64,000 nt of DNA from Planctomycetota bacterium (GCA_029552545.1 JAKPDO010000028.1:1-64000), one strand, 5' to 3'; shown: positions 42,224-51,618, counted from the stretch's first letter. Notes: a model not told the origin generated them from the sequence alone. A program made the numbers and translations.

Positions 42224-44206
42224 TTATCCCCGTCCTGCAATGAGTTTTTCGACAACGCTCGGATCAGCCAGTGTGGAGATGTCGCCGAGGTTGCTGATAT
42301 CTTTTTCAGCGATTTTCCGCAGGATTCGCCGCATAATTTTTCCCGAACGGGTTTTGGGAAGGGCGGGTGCGAACTGAATGGCCTCCGGAGCAGCAATCGC
42401 TCCGATTTCCTTTCGAACGTGCTGAATCAGTTCTTTTTTCAGTTCCTCGCTTTCCTGAACGCCTTCTTTGAGCGTGACGTACGCATAGAGCCCCTGTCCT
42501 TTGATTTCGTGCGGAATGGGAGTCACGGCGGCTTCGGCGACTTTCGGATGGCTGACCAGGGCGCTTTCGACTTCGGCGGTGCCGATGCGGTGTCCGGAGA
42601 CGTTAACAACATCATCGATGCGTCCCATCAGCCAGTAGTCGCCGTCTTCGTCCACTCGGCAGCCGTCGCCCGTGAAGTACATGTTGTCAAACATCGTAAA
42701 ATAGGTATCGATGAATCGCTCATGGTCGCCCCAGGTTGTCCGCATCATTCCCGGCCAGGGCTTCCGAATACACAATTTTCCGCCTTCGTTGGGTGCGCAT
42801 TGTGTGCCGTCGTCTCGCAGGACGATGGGGTCCACGCCGAAGAACGGCTTGCAGGCACTGCCGGGTTTGAGGGTCATAGCCCCAGGCAGCGGGGTAATCA
42901 TAAAGCCGCCGGTTTCAGTCTGCCACCAGGTATCGACGATGGGGCAGCGTTTTCGTCCGACTTTTTCATAGTACCAAATCCAGGCCTCCGGGTTGATAGG
43001 TTCACCAACGCTGCCGAGTACCCGCAGGGTATCCAGTTTGTATTTCATCACCCATTCTTCACCCAGCCGCATCAGGGCCCGAATAGCGGTCGGTGCGGTG
43101 TAGAATACCGTAACGCCGAATTTGTCGCAGATGTGCCAGAACCGGCCGGCATCCGGATAGGTAGGTACGCCTTCGAACATCAAGCTGGTAGTGCCGTTGG
43201 CCAGCGGTCCATAGACGATGTAGCTGTGTCCGGTGACCCAGCCGATGTCAGCGGTGCACCAGTAAATATCGTCATCGTGAATATTGAAGACGATTTTGTG
43301 GGTGAGAGCCACGTGAAGCAAATACCCGCCGGTGGTGTGAACGACTCCTTTGGGTTTGCCTGTGGAACCGGAGGTGTAGAGGATAAACAGAGGTGTTTCG
43401 GCGTCCATCGGTTCGGCAGGGCAGTTCGGGTCGGCTTTGGCCATCAGGTCATGGTACCAGAAATCCCGCCCGTTTTTCATATTGCAGGGATCATTGTTGA
43501 CCTTTACAACGACCACATTTTCGATAGAGGGGCATTTTTCGAGGGCTTCATCGGCGATGGATTTGAGCGGGATATGCTTACCGGCGCGAAGAGAGACATT
43601 GGCCGTAATCAGCATTTTGCAGCTGGAGTCATTGACACGGTCTTTGATGGCATCGGCGCTGAATCCGCCGAAAATCACAGAGTGAATGGCGCCGATTCGG
43701 GTGCAGGCGAGCATGACAACAGCCAATTCGGGCACCATCGGCATATAAACGGCTACTCGGTCGCCTTTGCGAATGCCTTTGGATTTCAGGACATTGGCGA
43801 ACTTGCAGACTTCGGCGTGGAGCTGTTTATAGGTGATTTTTTTAACGGCATTTTCTTCTTCACCCTGCCAGAGGATAGCCACCTTGTTTTCGACAGGGGT
43901 GCCCAGATGCCGATCGAGACAGTTGTACGAAACATTTAACTTGCCGTCAGCAAACCAGGTATGCTCGATTTTCCGTGCCTTGGTGTTCCAGGTGTACACC
44001 AGACTTTTTGTCGGTTTTTTGAACCAGGTAAGCATCTCGGCCTGCTGGAGCCAGAACTTGTCGGGCTCATTGATGGATTGCTCCCACATTTTCTGATACT
44101 GTTCCATGCTGTTGACCCAGGCGTTGGCTCGGATGGAAGCAGGCGGGGGAAATGTTCTGTTTTCCGTCAGAAGTGATTTCAGTCCTTTTGATGTTTGCTC
44201 TGCCAT
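42224..44206 (-). CDS. acsA: Acetyl-CoA synthetase
   Basis: This 660-residue AMP-forming enzyme activates acetate. Motifs are [12 protein letters not shown] (P-loop), TWWQTETG, and the C-terminal [15 protein letters not shown] with the catalytic lysine K623, the site of regulatory acetylation in this family. An AcuC-like deacetylase gene nearby fits such control. I start at ATG 44206 behind GGGAGAGGAG; six more in-frame codons upstream overlap the site. The promoter region shows TTGCAT (44311-44306) and TATTTT (44289-44284). Confidence 0.97.
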   Translation of the reverse strand: MAEQTSKGLKSLLTENRTFPPPASIRANAWVNSMEQYQKMWEQSINEPDKFWLQQAEMLTWFKKPTKSLVYTWNTKARKIEHTWFADGKLNVSYNCLDRHLGTPVENKVAILWQGEEENAVKKITYKQLHAEVCKFANVLKSKGIRKGDRVAVYMPMVPELAVVMLACTRIGAIHSVIFGGFSADAIKDRVNDSSCKMLITANVSLRAGKHIPLKSIADEALEKCPSIENVVVVKVNNDPCNMKNGRDFWYHDLMAKADPNCPAEPMDAETPLFILYTSGSTGKPKGVVHTTGGYLLHVALTHKIVFNIHDDDIYWCTADIGWVTGHSYIVYGPLANGTTSLMFEGVPTYPDAGRFWHICDKFGVTVFYTAPTAIRALMRLGEEWVMKYKLDTLRVLGSVGEPINPEAWIWYYEKVGRKRCPIVDTWWQTETGGFMITPLPGAMTLKPGSACKPFFGVDPIVLRDDGTQCAPNEGGKLCIRKPWPGMMRTTWGDHERFIDTYFTMFDNMYFTGDGCRVDEDGDYWLMGRIDDVVNVSGHRIGTAEVESALVSHPKVAEAAVTPIPHEIKGQGLYAYVTLKEGVQESEELKKELIQHVRKEIGAIAAPEAIQFAPALPKTRSGKIMRRILRKIAEKDISNLGDISTLADPSVVEKLIAGRG

Positions 44207-44283
44207 TACTCCTCTCCCTTTCAAAAATAAGGTTGGTCTTGACTATCGGTAATTCCGATGGAGAACCTGTATTTTTGACTGAT

Positions 44284-44378
44284 AAAATATGATTTTAAGA
44301 CAAAAATGCAACAAAAAAATGCGTTTTTTGTGAAAGATTATTGGTTTGTGCAATGCAAAAGTGCGCACAGTTGCACAA
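44284..44378 (-). promoter_or_regulatory. acs promoter and upstream inverted repeat
   Basis: On the minus strand TTGCAT (44311-44306) and TATTTT (44289-44284) are 16 bp apart. Further upstream TTGTGCAA (44346-44353) and TTGCACAA (44371-44378) form an inverted repeat with the palindrome GTGCGCAC (44361-44368) between them, a candidate operator of a carbon-control regulator. Confidence 0.5.
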
Positions 44379-44407
44379 TTATGGAGATTTAACGGTTTTT
44401 TTGTTAG

Positions 44408-45178
44408 TTATCTTTCCTGGAGGAGGGATAGGACGGCTTGGGCGGAAAGATGATTTTGGATTCCAATTGATTCGATATGAGCAGCGATTTGGGAAGAAGA
44501 TAAGTCAAGGATTTCCTGTGCATAGTCCGTATCGGATATCCGGGATTCCGAATGGGTTGCTTCTTCCAGAAGCTTGTTTAGATAGTCAGACAGTCCTTCT
44601 ACAGAGTTCAGTGTTGCGGCCAATCTGGACCTGTAGTTTCGAATAAACTCGATGAAAGACCTCAACGCTTCGATACAGGCAGGACTTTCAACATCTCCCT
44701 GAAATAAATTAATGGCCTCCAGCTGGATAGGAATTTCTCTACCGGCCGCAGACAGGAAAAAAGTTTGTTTTTGCTGGTGAAGGGGTATGCCGTTGTATTC
44801 CGCTGTTTGGCTGATTTGTGCTATTTCCTGAGATAGATTATCGAATTCTCCCTGAAGGATTTGTATTTGGGCAGGAGATAGTGTTCCGCTTTGTGCCTGC
44901 GTTGTCAACTCGAGCATCCGCTGAAGCTTTTCGGAAATCTTCCCTAAGCTGCCTTCGGCTGTTTGGAGAAGGGAGACGGCTTCATTTAGATTCAGAAATC
45001 CCTGCTTTACAGAGGCGATTTCACCCCGCAGAAAAGAAGAGATAGCCAGCTGGGCGGCTCCGTCAGAAGGGCGGTTGAGGCGGCTTCCGCTGTCCAATTT
45101 CTCGAACTGGCCGAAGTAGGCTTTCAGTGCCTCCGATAGTCCTTGGAGAGATATGGATATGGTAGAAATTGAAACCAT
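44408..45178 (-). CDS. Flagellin-like protein (short, divergent)
   Basis: This 256-residue protein has the flagellin N-terminal pattern (LDSGSRLNRPSDGAAQLAIS, then LNEAVSLLQTAEGSLGKIS and TAEYNGIPL) and a helical C-terminus (LNSVEGLSDYLNKLLE) of the flagellin D0/D1 type. The central domain is short. It may be a minor or structural filament subunit. No other flagellar gene is in the window; the che operon 20 kb away suggests the cell swims. ATG 45178 follows GGGGAG. The gene lies alone, upstream of acs, and its promoter region has a TATAAT (minus strand, 45215-45210). Confidence 0.82.
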   Translation of the reverse strand: MVSISTISISLQGLSEALKAYFGQFEKLDSGSRLNRPSDGAAQLAISSFLRGEIASVKQGFLNLNEAVSLLQTAEGSLGKISEKLQRMLELTTQAQSGTLSPAQIQILQGEFDNLSQEIAQISQTAEYNGIPLHQQKQTFFLSAAGREIPIQLEAINLFQGDVESPACIEALRSFIEFIRNYRSRLAATLNSVEGLSDYLNKLLEEATHSESRISDTDYAQEILDLSSSQIAAHIESIGIQNHLSAQAVLSLLQER

Positions 45179-45250
45179 ATATGCTCCCCTCAGAGATTGT
45201 ACATAGTAAATTATAAAATAATATTAAGCAAACAGAAAGAAAATATAAAG

Positions 45251-45266
45251 AAAATCTTAAGATTTT
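45251..45266. promoter_or_regulatory. 16-bp perfect palindrome upstream of the flagellin gene
   Basis: AAAATCTTAAGATTTT lies in the A/T-rich 243-bp gap between the divergent flagellin and trpS genes, 73 bp upstream of the flagellin ATG. It could be a repressor or activator site; no T run follows. Confidence 0.45.
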
Positions 45267-45355
45267 TGTTTATTTTTTATTATTTGTAAACAAGAAGGGG
45301 TTTTATGGGACGACAACCAAATTTTTTTGAGGGGGTAAACTCAAAGGGTCAAATC

Positions 45356-45384
45356 TTGACGGAAGGGGTTTCACTTGATACTGT
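45356..45384 (+). promoter_or_regulatory. Promoter of trpS
   Basis: TTGACG (45356-45361) and TACTGT (45379-45384) are 17 bp apart. The start point near 45391 excludes the longer trpS reading frame that begins at 45305. Confidence 0.7.
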
Positions 45385-45421
45385 ACAGTGCTTTAGAACT
45401 TTTTTGAGGAGATTTTGCGTC

Positions 45422-46393
45422 GTGAGGATTCTTTCCGGGATTCAGCCGTCTGGAAAACTTCATATCGGCAATTATTTTGGGGCGATGAGACAAAACTTAG
45501 CCCTTCAGGAAGAACATGAAGGGTTTTATTTCATTGCGGATTACCATGCCCTGACATCCAATCCGCAGCCGGAAGCCCTGCGTCAGCGGACACTGGAAGT
45601 GGCGATGGATTACCTGGCGCTGGGGCTGAATCCGGAAAAGACGGTCTTTTGGCGGCAGTCGGATGTGCCGGCAGTGACGGAGCTGCAATGGATTCTTTCG
45701 TGTATCACGCCGATGGGGCTGCTGCAGCGGTGCACCAGTTATAAAGATAAGGTCTCTCAAGGCATCAGCCCCAACCATGGGCTGTTTGCGTATCCGGTGC
45801 TTCAGGCAGCGGATATCCTGATTTTTGACAGCCAGCTGGTTCCCGTAGGGGCTGACCAGAAGCAGCATATCGAGGTGACCCGGGATATTGCTGTCAAGTT
45901 TAACAACACCTATGGAGAAACATTCGTGATTCCGGAGGATTACATTATTGAATCGGTGGCGGTTGTGCCGGGTCTGGACGGACGGAAGATGTCCAAAAGC
46001 TATAACAATACCATCGAGATTTTTGAGTCGGAGTCAAGCATTCAGAAGAAGGTGATGCGGATTGTGACAGATTCGACGCCGGTGGAGGCCCCGAAAAATC
46101 CGGAGACATGCAATCTGTTTGCCCTTCTGCGGCTGGCTGCTTCGCCGGAAGAATTGAAAGAGTGGGAAGAACGCTACAGAAAAGGAGGCCTGGGCTACGG
46201 GACGGTCAAGAAAAGAATTGCGGAGCTGCTGATTGAATATTTCCGGCCTTATCGGGCCAAGCGTACGGAGCTGGAAAAGAATCCGGATTATGTGGAGAAG
46301 GTCCTGATGGATGGGGCAGCGCGGGCGGATGCGGTGGCACGCAGAACGCTGGACCGGGTTCGGCGGGCGGTCGGTTTGAAAGGGATTCTGTGA
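45422..46393 (+). CDS. trpS: Tryptophanyl-tRNA synthetase
   Basis: This 323-residue class I synthetase charges tRNA-Trp. ILSGIQPSGKLHIGNYFGA has the HIGH-type motif (HIGN) and GLDGRKMSKSYNN the KMSKS motif; LLQRCTSYKD and PVLQAADIL are typical of TrpS. The start is GTG 45422, with GAGGAGA 9 nt upstream, downstream of a good promoter. A longer frame from 45305 adds 39 residues not found in the family. The stop overlaps the next gene's GTG. Confidence 0.97.
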   Translation: MRILSGIQPSGKLHIGNYFGAMRQNLALQEEHEGFYFIADYHALTSNPQPEALRQRTLEVAMDYLALGLNPEKTVFWRQSDVPAVTELQWILSCITPMGLLQRCTSYKDKVSQGISPNHGLFAYPVLQAADILIFDSQLVPVGADQKQHIEVTRDIAVKFNNTYGETFVIPEDYIIESVAVVPGLDGRKMSKSYNNTIEIFESESSIQKKVMRIVTDSTPVEAPKNPETCNLFALLRLAASPEELKEWEERYRKGGLGYGTVKKRIAELLIEYFRPYRAKRTELEKNPDYVEKVLMDGAARADAVARRTLDRVRRAVGLKGIL

Positions 46394-46659
46394 GCCAAGC
46401 GCAGAAGCTGATTACGGTGGCCCAATATGCGGACCCGATAGAGGCCCAGCTGGCCAGGATTGCACTGGAGGAGGCAGGGATTCGCTGTGTGGTTCTCGGA
46501 GAACCGGTTGTCAGCGGTCTGTATCCGACGGGTGTTTTTCCTGTTTCGCTTCAGGTTTTGGAAACGGATGCGGAACGGGCGGCGTCTGTACTGAATGAAA
46601 AGATGCTTTTGGACGAATGGGGTGAGGAGGGTGAGGTGAGTAAGGGGGATGATTTGTGA
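46390..46659 (+). CDS. DUF2007-type small protein
   Basis: This 89-residue protein resembles the DUF2007 (putative signal-transducing) family: ITVAQYADPIEAQLARIALEEAGI followed by a short beta-rich part with LQVLETDAERAASVL (first stretch split ITVAQYADPIEAQ / LARIALEEAGI). Its molecular role is not known. It starts at GTG 46390 in a 4-bp GTGA overlap with trpS and overlaps scpA in the same way, so all three are probably co-translated. Confidence 0.75.
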   Translation: MSQAQKLITVAQYADPIEAQLARIALEEAGIRCVVLGEPVVSGLYPTGVFPVSLQVLETDAERAASVLNEKMLLDEWGEEGEVSKGDDL

Positions 46660-47702
46660 GTGAATATCGTGTACAGCTGGATGTATTTGCCGGCCCGCTG
46701 GACCTGCTGCTGTATCTGGTTCGCAAGGAAGAACTGGACATTTATGATATTCCGATTGCCCGCATCACAGAGCAGTATCTTCATTATATTGAGATGCTCA
46801 AGGAGCTGGATATGGATGTGGCGGCGGAGTTTCTGGTGATGGCCGCCACCCTGCTGGAAATCAAATCCGCAATGCTTCTGCCGAAGAGCGAGGCCGAGGA
46901 AGGAACAGAAGAAAGTGCAGGAGACCCTCGTTCAACCCTGATTCGACAGCTGCTCGAATATAAGCGTTATAAAGATGCGGCGAATCTGCTGTCTCTGGCG
47001 GGTGAGCAGCGGTCGCTTCGCTTTACACGTCCGGATTCTATCGTGTCTTCTTTGGAAAAGTCCCAGGAACCGCAGATTGACCTGGAACAGGTGAGTGTCT
47101 GGACGCTTCTGGAGGCCTTTGACCGGATTTTGAAGGCCACCGGCCAGATCGGCGATTTCAAACGGATTCAGGATGATACGCCGATTGACCTGTATCAGAT
47201 TGAAATTCTTCATCGGCTTCAGACGGAAGGACCGAAAACGCTGGAAGCCATTTTTGAAGGACGCGGAAATCGGCTGGTGCTGATCGGGTTGTTCCTGGCG
47301 ATGCTGGAGCTGATTCGCAACCGCTTGGTCTGGGCGGAGCAGGCCGACAGCGGAAGTCCTATTGTCCTTCGTTCGTTGACAGATGTTCCGGCTGAGGAGG
47401 CGGTCCGGGAAGCGATTCTGTCAGTCCGGAATGCCCAGCAGTCCGCCGGAGAGAGTGAATTGCCGGAGGAGCGGAGTTCTCTCGAAAAACCGGAAGAGCT
47501 TTCCTCCGTTTCCGGCGAGATGGAGGAGGAAGAAGAGGAGGACCTGGATATCGAACTGCCGGAAATCGAGTTGTCCGGGGAACGGCCTCGGATTCCTATT
47601 CAGGAAATTCAGCCGCCGTCTGCCGGACCGAATCCGTCGTCGGCAACACCGTCCAGCCGCAGGGATTCTGAACAAATACCGGATTTTCCGGGGGCCCCAT
47701 AG
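46656..47702 (+). CDS. scpA: Segregation and condensation protein A
   Basis: This 348-residue protein is ScpA, the kleisin of the SMC-ScpAB condensin. FAGPLDLLLYLVRKEELDIYDIPIARI (split FAGPLDLLLYLVRK / EELDIYDIPIARI) is the family N-terminus, and the winged-helix end lies near residues 185-240 (FEGRGNRLVLIGLFLAMLEL). About 105 additional residues at the C-terminus are acidic and disordered (an EEEEEE run, then Pro/Ser). The partner scpB is not next to it. The start is GTG 46656, overlapping the DUF2007 stop. Confidence 0.94.
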   Translation: MSEYRVQLDVFAGPLDLLLYLVRKEELDIYDIPIARITEQYLHYIEMLKELDMDVAAEFLVMAATLLEIKSAMLLPKSEAEEGTEESAGDPRSTLIRQLLEYKRYKDAANLLSLAGEQRSLRFTRPDSIVSSLEKSQEPQIDLEQVSVWTLLEAFDRILKATGQIGDFKRIQDDTPIDLYQIEILHRLQTEGPKTLEAIFEGRGNRLVLIGLFLAMLELIRNRLVWAEQADSGSPIVLRSLTDVPAEEAVREAILSVRNAQQSAGESELPEERSSLEKPEELSSVSGEMEEEEEEDLDIELPEIELSGERPRIPIQEIQPPSAGPNPSSATPSSRRDSEQIPDFPGAP

Positions 47703-47709
47703 TTCCTGT

Positions 47710-47738
47710 TTGACAGGGTTTGAGGGCAGGGGTAGAAT
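47710..47738 (+). promoter_or_regulatory. Promoter of trxA
   Basis: A perfect TTGACA (47710-47715) and TAGAAT (47733-47738) are 17 bp apart, about 55 bp upstream of the trxA ATG. Confidence 0.8.
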
Positions 47739-47793
47739 CCTCCTCAGGTTTATGAAACCGGATTATTGATTTGTGAAGCGAAAGGAACCGTCT

Positions 47794-48120
47794 ATGGCGG
47801 GCAATGTGATTGAATTGACGGATGCGGAATTTGAATCCACGATTCAGGGGACGGACAAGCCGGTTCTGGTGGATTTCTGGGCTCCTTGGTGCGGCCCGTG
47901 TCGGATGCTGGCTCCTGTGATTGAAGAAATTGCCAATGAATATGCCGGTCGTGCCCTGATTTGCAAGGTAGATACCAATGAACAGAGGCAAGCCGCGATT
48001 GAGTACGGGATTACGGCGATTCCGACGCTGCTTTTGTTCAAGAACGGCAGTCTGGAGAAAAAGTGGGTCGGCTTGACGAGCAAAAAGGCCATTACCGATG
48101 CTCTGGATGAACTGCTGTAG
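47794..48120 (+). CDS. trxA: Thioredoxin
   Basis: This 108-residue thioredoxin has the active site WCGPC (C33, C36) and the cis-proline loop AIPTLLLF. It reduces disulfides in the cytoplasm. I start at ATG 47794 behind AAAGGA; a GTG seven codons earlier is in frame. It is a single-gene unit with its own promoter and terminator. Confidence 0.97.
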   Translation: MAGNVIELTDAEFESTIQGTDKPVLVDFWAPWCGPCRMLAPVIEEIANEYAGRALICKVDTNEQRQAAIEYGITAIPTLLLFKNGSLEKKWVGLTSKKAITDALDELL

Positions 48121-48145
48121 GTTTGTCGGATTGACCTGTTGTTGG

Positions 48146-48173
48146 CGGGATACGATTGTACCCCGTTTTTTTT
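48146..48173 (+). terminator. Intrinsic terminator after trxA
   Basis: An 8-bp stem with one mismatch (48146-48153 with 48158-48165), loop GATT, is followed by eight T (48166-48173). Confidence 0.85.
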
Positions 48174-48244
48174 GGATGGAAAGCAGGAAATCTCAACCGA
48201 GGGCATTCTTTTTCTGAAAAGTCTTTTTGGGACGGGAAGGGATT

Positions 48245-49123
48245 ATGAATCGCAAGGGCATCATTTTGGCCGGCGGAAGCGGGACGCGTCTGTATCCGAT
48301 TACGCAGGCCATCAGCAAGCAAATCCTGCCGGTGTATGACAAGCCGATGATTTATTATCCGCTGTCCACGCTGATGCTGGCGGGGATTCGGGAGATTCTG
48401 GTGATTTCCACGCCCGCCGATTTGCCTCTTTTTGAGCGTCTTTTGGGAGACGGCCGGCAATGGGGGCTGCAGATTGAGTATGCCTGTCAGCCGCGACCGG
48501 AGGGACTGGCCCAGGCATTTTTAATCGGTCGGGATTTTCTGGGGGACTGTCCTGCTTGTTTGATTCTGGGGGACAATATTTTTTACGGACATGGGCTTTC
48601 CCAGATGTTGCAGGAGGCGGCCCGGCAGGAAGAGGGCGCTTTGATTTTCGGATATTGGGTCAAAGACCCGGAGCGGTACGGGGTTATCGAGTTTGACCGG
48701 AACGGCCGGGTGCTCGGGATTGAGGAAAAACCGCAGAAACCCAAATCGCACTATGCGGCAGTAGGGCTGTATTTTTACGATTCGCAGGTGACGGAGCTGG
48801 CGGCGCAGATTCGGCCTTCAGCGCGGGGGGAGCTGGAGATTACGGATTTGAACAATCTGTATCTGAAGCAAAACCGGCTTCAGGTGCGGCTGCTGGGACG
48901 CGGGGTGGCTTGGCTGGATACCGGAACAATGGAGGCGATGATTCAGGCATCGGTGTTTGTGCAGACGGTTCAGCAGCGGCAGGGACTGATGATTTGCTGT
49001 CCGGAGGAAATTGCTTATCGGCAGGGGTGGATTGATGCCGAACAGGTGCTCCGTCTGGCGGAGCCGCTTAAGAAGAATCATTACGGTGATTATCTGAAGC
49101 AGATGATAGAGGAAATCGGGTAA
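48245..49123 (+). CDS. rfbA: Glucose-1-phosphate thymidylyltransferase
   Basis: This 292-residue enzyme makes dTDP-glucose, the first step to dTDP-L-rhamnose. [17 protein letters not shown] is the nucleotide-binding start; [11 protein letters not shown] and the [10 protein letters not shown] region match RmlA. ATG 48245 follows AAGGGATT. It opens a tight rfbA-rfbC-rfbD-rfbB cluster; the rfbC start overlaps its stop (TAATG). Confidence 0.97.
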   Translation: MNRKGIILAGGSGTRLYPITQAISKQILPVYDKPMIYYPLSTLMLAGIREILVISTPADLPLFERLLGDGRQWGLQIEYACQPRPEGLAQAFLIGRDFLGDCPACLILGDNIFYGHGLSQMLQEAARQEEGALIFGYWVKDPERYGVIEFDRNGRVLGIEEKPQKPKSHYAAVGLYFYDSQVTELAAQIRPSARGELEITDLNNLYLKQNRLQVRLLGRGVAWLDTGTMEAMIQASVFVQTVQQRQGLMICCPEEIAYRQGWIDAEQVLRLAEPLKKNHYGDYLKQMIEEIG

Positions 49124-49680
49124 TGGAGATTCTGCCGACATCAATTTCAGAGGTGCTGCTGATTCGGCCGACCGTGTTCGGGGATGCCCGCGGCTGGTTT
49201 CTGGAGTCTTGGCAGCAGAAACGGTATGCGGAACTCGGCCTGCCGGCGTTTGTGCAGGACAACGTTTCGTTTTCGCAGCAGGGGGTGCTTCGGGGGCTGC
49301 ATTATCAGCATCCGCACGGACAGGGCAAGCTGGTTCAGGTGCTGCAGGGCCGGGTGTTTGATGCGGCCGTGGATATTCGGGTCGGTTCTCCGACCTTCGG
49401 GCGGTATGTCTGTGCAGAGCTGTCGTCGGACAATCACCTGCAGATGTATATCCCGCCGGGGTTTGCCCACGGTTTTTGCGTAGTAAGCGAGACGGCTTTG
49501 TTTTCGTATAAATGCACGGATTTTTATATGCCGGATTGTGAAGGCGGAGTCTGCTGGAATGACCCGGAGATTGGGATTGCCTGGCCGATTGCGAAGCCGA
49601 TTCTGTCCGCCAAGGACAGCCGATACGGGCCGCTGCGTCAGATTCCTTCTTCCCGTCTGCCCAGGTATGAGGGAGTTTAA
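49123..49680 (+). CDS. rfbC: dTDP-4-dehydrorhamnose 3,5-epimerase
   Basis: This 185-residue cupin is RmlC. DNVSFSQQGVLRGLHYQHP includes the catalytic histidine (GLHYQ), KLVQVLQGRVFDAAVDIR and YIPPGFAHGFCV are family motifs. It carries out the third-to-last modification of dTDP-rhamnose synthesis, epimerising C3 and C5. Confidence 0.97.
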   Translation: MEILPTSISEVLLIRPTVFGDARGWFLESWQQKRYAELGLPAFVQDNVSFSQQGVLRGLHYQHPHGQGKLVQVLQGRVFDAAVDIRVGSPTFGRYVCAELSSDNHLQMYIPPGFAHGFCVVSETALFSYKCTDFYMPDCEGGVCWNDPEIGIAWPIAKPILSAKDSRYGPLRQIPSSRLPRYEGV

Positions 49681-49683
49681 TCT

Positions 49684-50535
49684 GTGAACGGGGCAGGGCC
49701 GATAGTCGTTTTGGGGGCTCGCGGGATGCTCGGGACGGACCTGACGGCCTGCTGTCTGAAGCAGGGGCTGGAGGTGCGAGGGTATGACCTGCCGGAGCTG
49801 GATATCCGGAACGAAGAGGATTTAAAGGAGGCGATGAACGGCTGTCGGGCTGTGGTGAACTGTGCCGCTTATACCAACGTGGAACGGGCCGAGCAGGAGC
49901 CGGAGCTGGCGATGCAGATCAATGCCGATGCGGTGGGGCTTCTGGGGTGTCTGGCGGCTTTGTACGGTGTGCCGGTGATGCATATCAGCACGGATTTTGT
50001 CTTTGACGGGACGCTGGAGCGGCCTTATGTCGAGACGGACCCGCCCAATCCGCTCAGCGCCTATGGACGAAGCAAGTGGGAAGGGGAGAAGCGGCTGGCG
50101 TCTTCCGGGTGCCGATTTTGCATCGTGCGGGTTCAGTGGACGTATGGGCGGGCGGGCACGAACTTTGTTGTCAAGCTTCTGGAGGCCGCCAGGAGCCGTC
50201 CGGTCTTGCGGGTGGTGGAGGACCAGGTCGGCTCGCCGACGGCGACTTCGGAACTGGCTGAGGTGCTTGTTCAGATGCTGAAGCTGCCGATTTTTCCGGA
50301 AGGGGTTTTTCATGCGGCGGCTTGCGGCTATACGTCCCGCTTTGAGATGGCCCGTTTTATTTGTCAGGTCAAAGGACTTCCGAATTCGATAGAACCGTGC
50401 AGAACATCGGAGTTTCCGTCGGCGGCCAAACGGCCTTTGAACAGCCGGTTTGACTGCCGGAAACTGCGGTCTGTGCTGGGCAGAGACATGAGGCCCTGGC
50501 AGGAGCCGCTCAAGGAATTTCTGGAGCAATTATGA
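49684..50535 (+). CDS. rfbD: dTDP-4-dehydrorhamnose reductase
   Basis: This 283-residue SDR is RmlD, the last enzyme of dTDP-L-rhamnose synthesis. GARGMLGTDL is the cofactor motif, HISTDFVFDG the conserved threonine region, and YGRSKWEGE holds the catalytic Tyr and Lys. It starts at GTG 49684 behind GAGGGAG, and its stop overlaps rfbB by 4 bp (ATGA). Confidence 0.96.
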   Translation: MNGAGPIVVLGARGMLGTDLTACCLKQGLEVRGYDLPELDIRNEEDLKEAMNGCRAVVNCAAYTNVERAEQEPELAMQINADAVGLLGCLAALYGVPVMHISTDFVFDGTLERPYVETDPPNPLSAYGRSKWEGEKRLASSGCRFCIVRVQWTYGRAGTNFVVKLLEAARSRPVLRVVEDQVGSPTATSELAEVLVQMLKLPIFPEGVFHAAACGYTSRFEMARFICQVKGLPNSIEPCRTSEFPSAAKRPLNSRFDCRKLRSVLGRDMRPWQEPLKEFLEQL

Positions 50536-51545
50536 GAACGATTTTGGTGACAGGCGGCGCCGGCTTTATCGGCAGCAATTTTGTACGGATGGTGCTGGAA
50601 GAGCATCCGGATACCCGGGTGGTGAATCTGGATAAACTGACATATGCGGGCAATCTGGAGAATCTGGAGAGCTATAGAGACCATCCAAATCATATCTTTG
50701 TCAAGGGGGACATTTGTGACGGGGCCCTGGTTGAGAGTCTGATATCGAACTATAAGGTTGATGCTCTGATTAACTTTGCGGCGGAAAGCCATGTGGACCG
50801 TTCGCTGGAAGAGCCGGGCATTTTCATTGAGACCAACGTCAAAGGGACGCTGACCCTTCTGAAGGTTGCTCTGGAGAAAAAACTGGAACGGTTTGTCCAG
50901 ATTTCGACGGATGAGGTGTATGGTTCCCTGGGGCCGGAGGGCAAGTTTACAGAGACAACGCCGCTGAGTCCGAACTCCCCGTATTCGGCCAGCAAGGCCT
51001 CTGCGGACATGCTGGTTCAGGCGTTTGGGCACAGCTGGGGGCTTCGGTACAATATTACGCGATGCTCCAACAATTACGGGCCGTATCAGTTCCCGGAAAA
51101 GATGATTCCGCTGATGATTCACAATGCTCTGAAGGATAAGCCGCTGCCGGTGTACGGGGACGGGATGCATATTCGGGATTGGCTGTATGTGTATGACCAC
51201 TGTACGGCCGTTTGGAAGGTCTTAACGGAGGCCCAGCCGGGACAGGTTTACAATATCGGCGGCAATAATGAAAAGCACAATCTTGATGTGGTACGTCTGA
51301 TTCTGAAGGCCCTCGGGAAGCCCGAATCGCTGATTACTTTTGTGAAGGACCGACCGGGCCACGACCGGCGGTATGCGATTGATTCGAGCCGGATTATGGC
51401 GGAGCTGAATTGGAGGCCTTCGGTGTCGTTTGAAGAGGGTTTGTCTCGAACAATACGCTGGTATCTGGACCATTCCGAGTGGCTCAATCATGTGGTTTCG
51501 GGTCAGTATCAGGAGTACTATAAACGGATGTATTCGAACCGTTAA
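50532..51545 (+). CDS. rfbB: dTDP-glucose 4,6-dehydratase
   Basis: This 337-residue extended SDR is RmlB. GGAGFIGSNFVRMVLE binds NAD, STDEVYGSLG has the catalytic Asp/Glu, and YSASKASAD holds the Tyr-x3-Lys pair. It makes dTDP-4-keto-6-deoxyglucose. With rfbA, C and D it gives a complete dTDP-L-rhamnose supply for the glycan genes that follow. Confidence 0.97.
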   Translation: MRTILVTGGAGFIGSNFVRMVLEEHPDTRVVNLDKLTYAGNLENLESYRDHPNHIFVKGDICDGALVESLISNYKVDALINFAAESHVDRSLEEPGIFIETNVKGTLTLLKVALEKKLERFVQISTDEVYGSLGPEGKFTETTPLSPNSPYSASKASADMLVQAFGHSWGLRYNITRCSNNYGPYQFPEKMIPLMIHNALKDKPLPVYGDGMHIRDWLYVYDHCTAVWKVLTEAQPGQVYNIGGNNEKHNLDVVRLILKALGKPESLITFVKDRPGHDRRYAIDSSRIMAELNWRPSVSFEEGLSRTIRWYLDHSEWLNHVVSGQYQEYYKRMYSNR

Positions 51546-51560
51546 GTCGAGTTTGAATGC

Positions 51561-51589
51561 TTGACCGGCCTTCACCCCTGTGGTAATCT
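51561..51589 (+). promoter_or_regulatory. Promoter of the ABC exporter and glycosyltransferase genes
   Basis: TTGACC (51561-51566) and TAATCT (51584-51589) are 17 bp apart, about 30 bp before ATG 51619. Confidence 0.55.
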
Positions 51590-51618
51590 GCCTTTTTTGT
51601 TCGTTTCTGGAGAAGTAA

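Noticed and set aside
42218-43939. 573-codon plus-strand frame opposite acs
   Set aside because: Antisense shadow of a well-identified acetyl-CoA synthetase.
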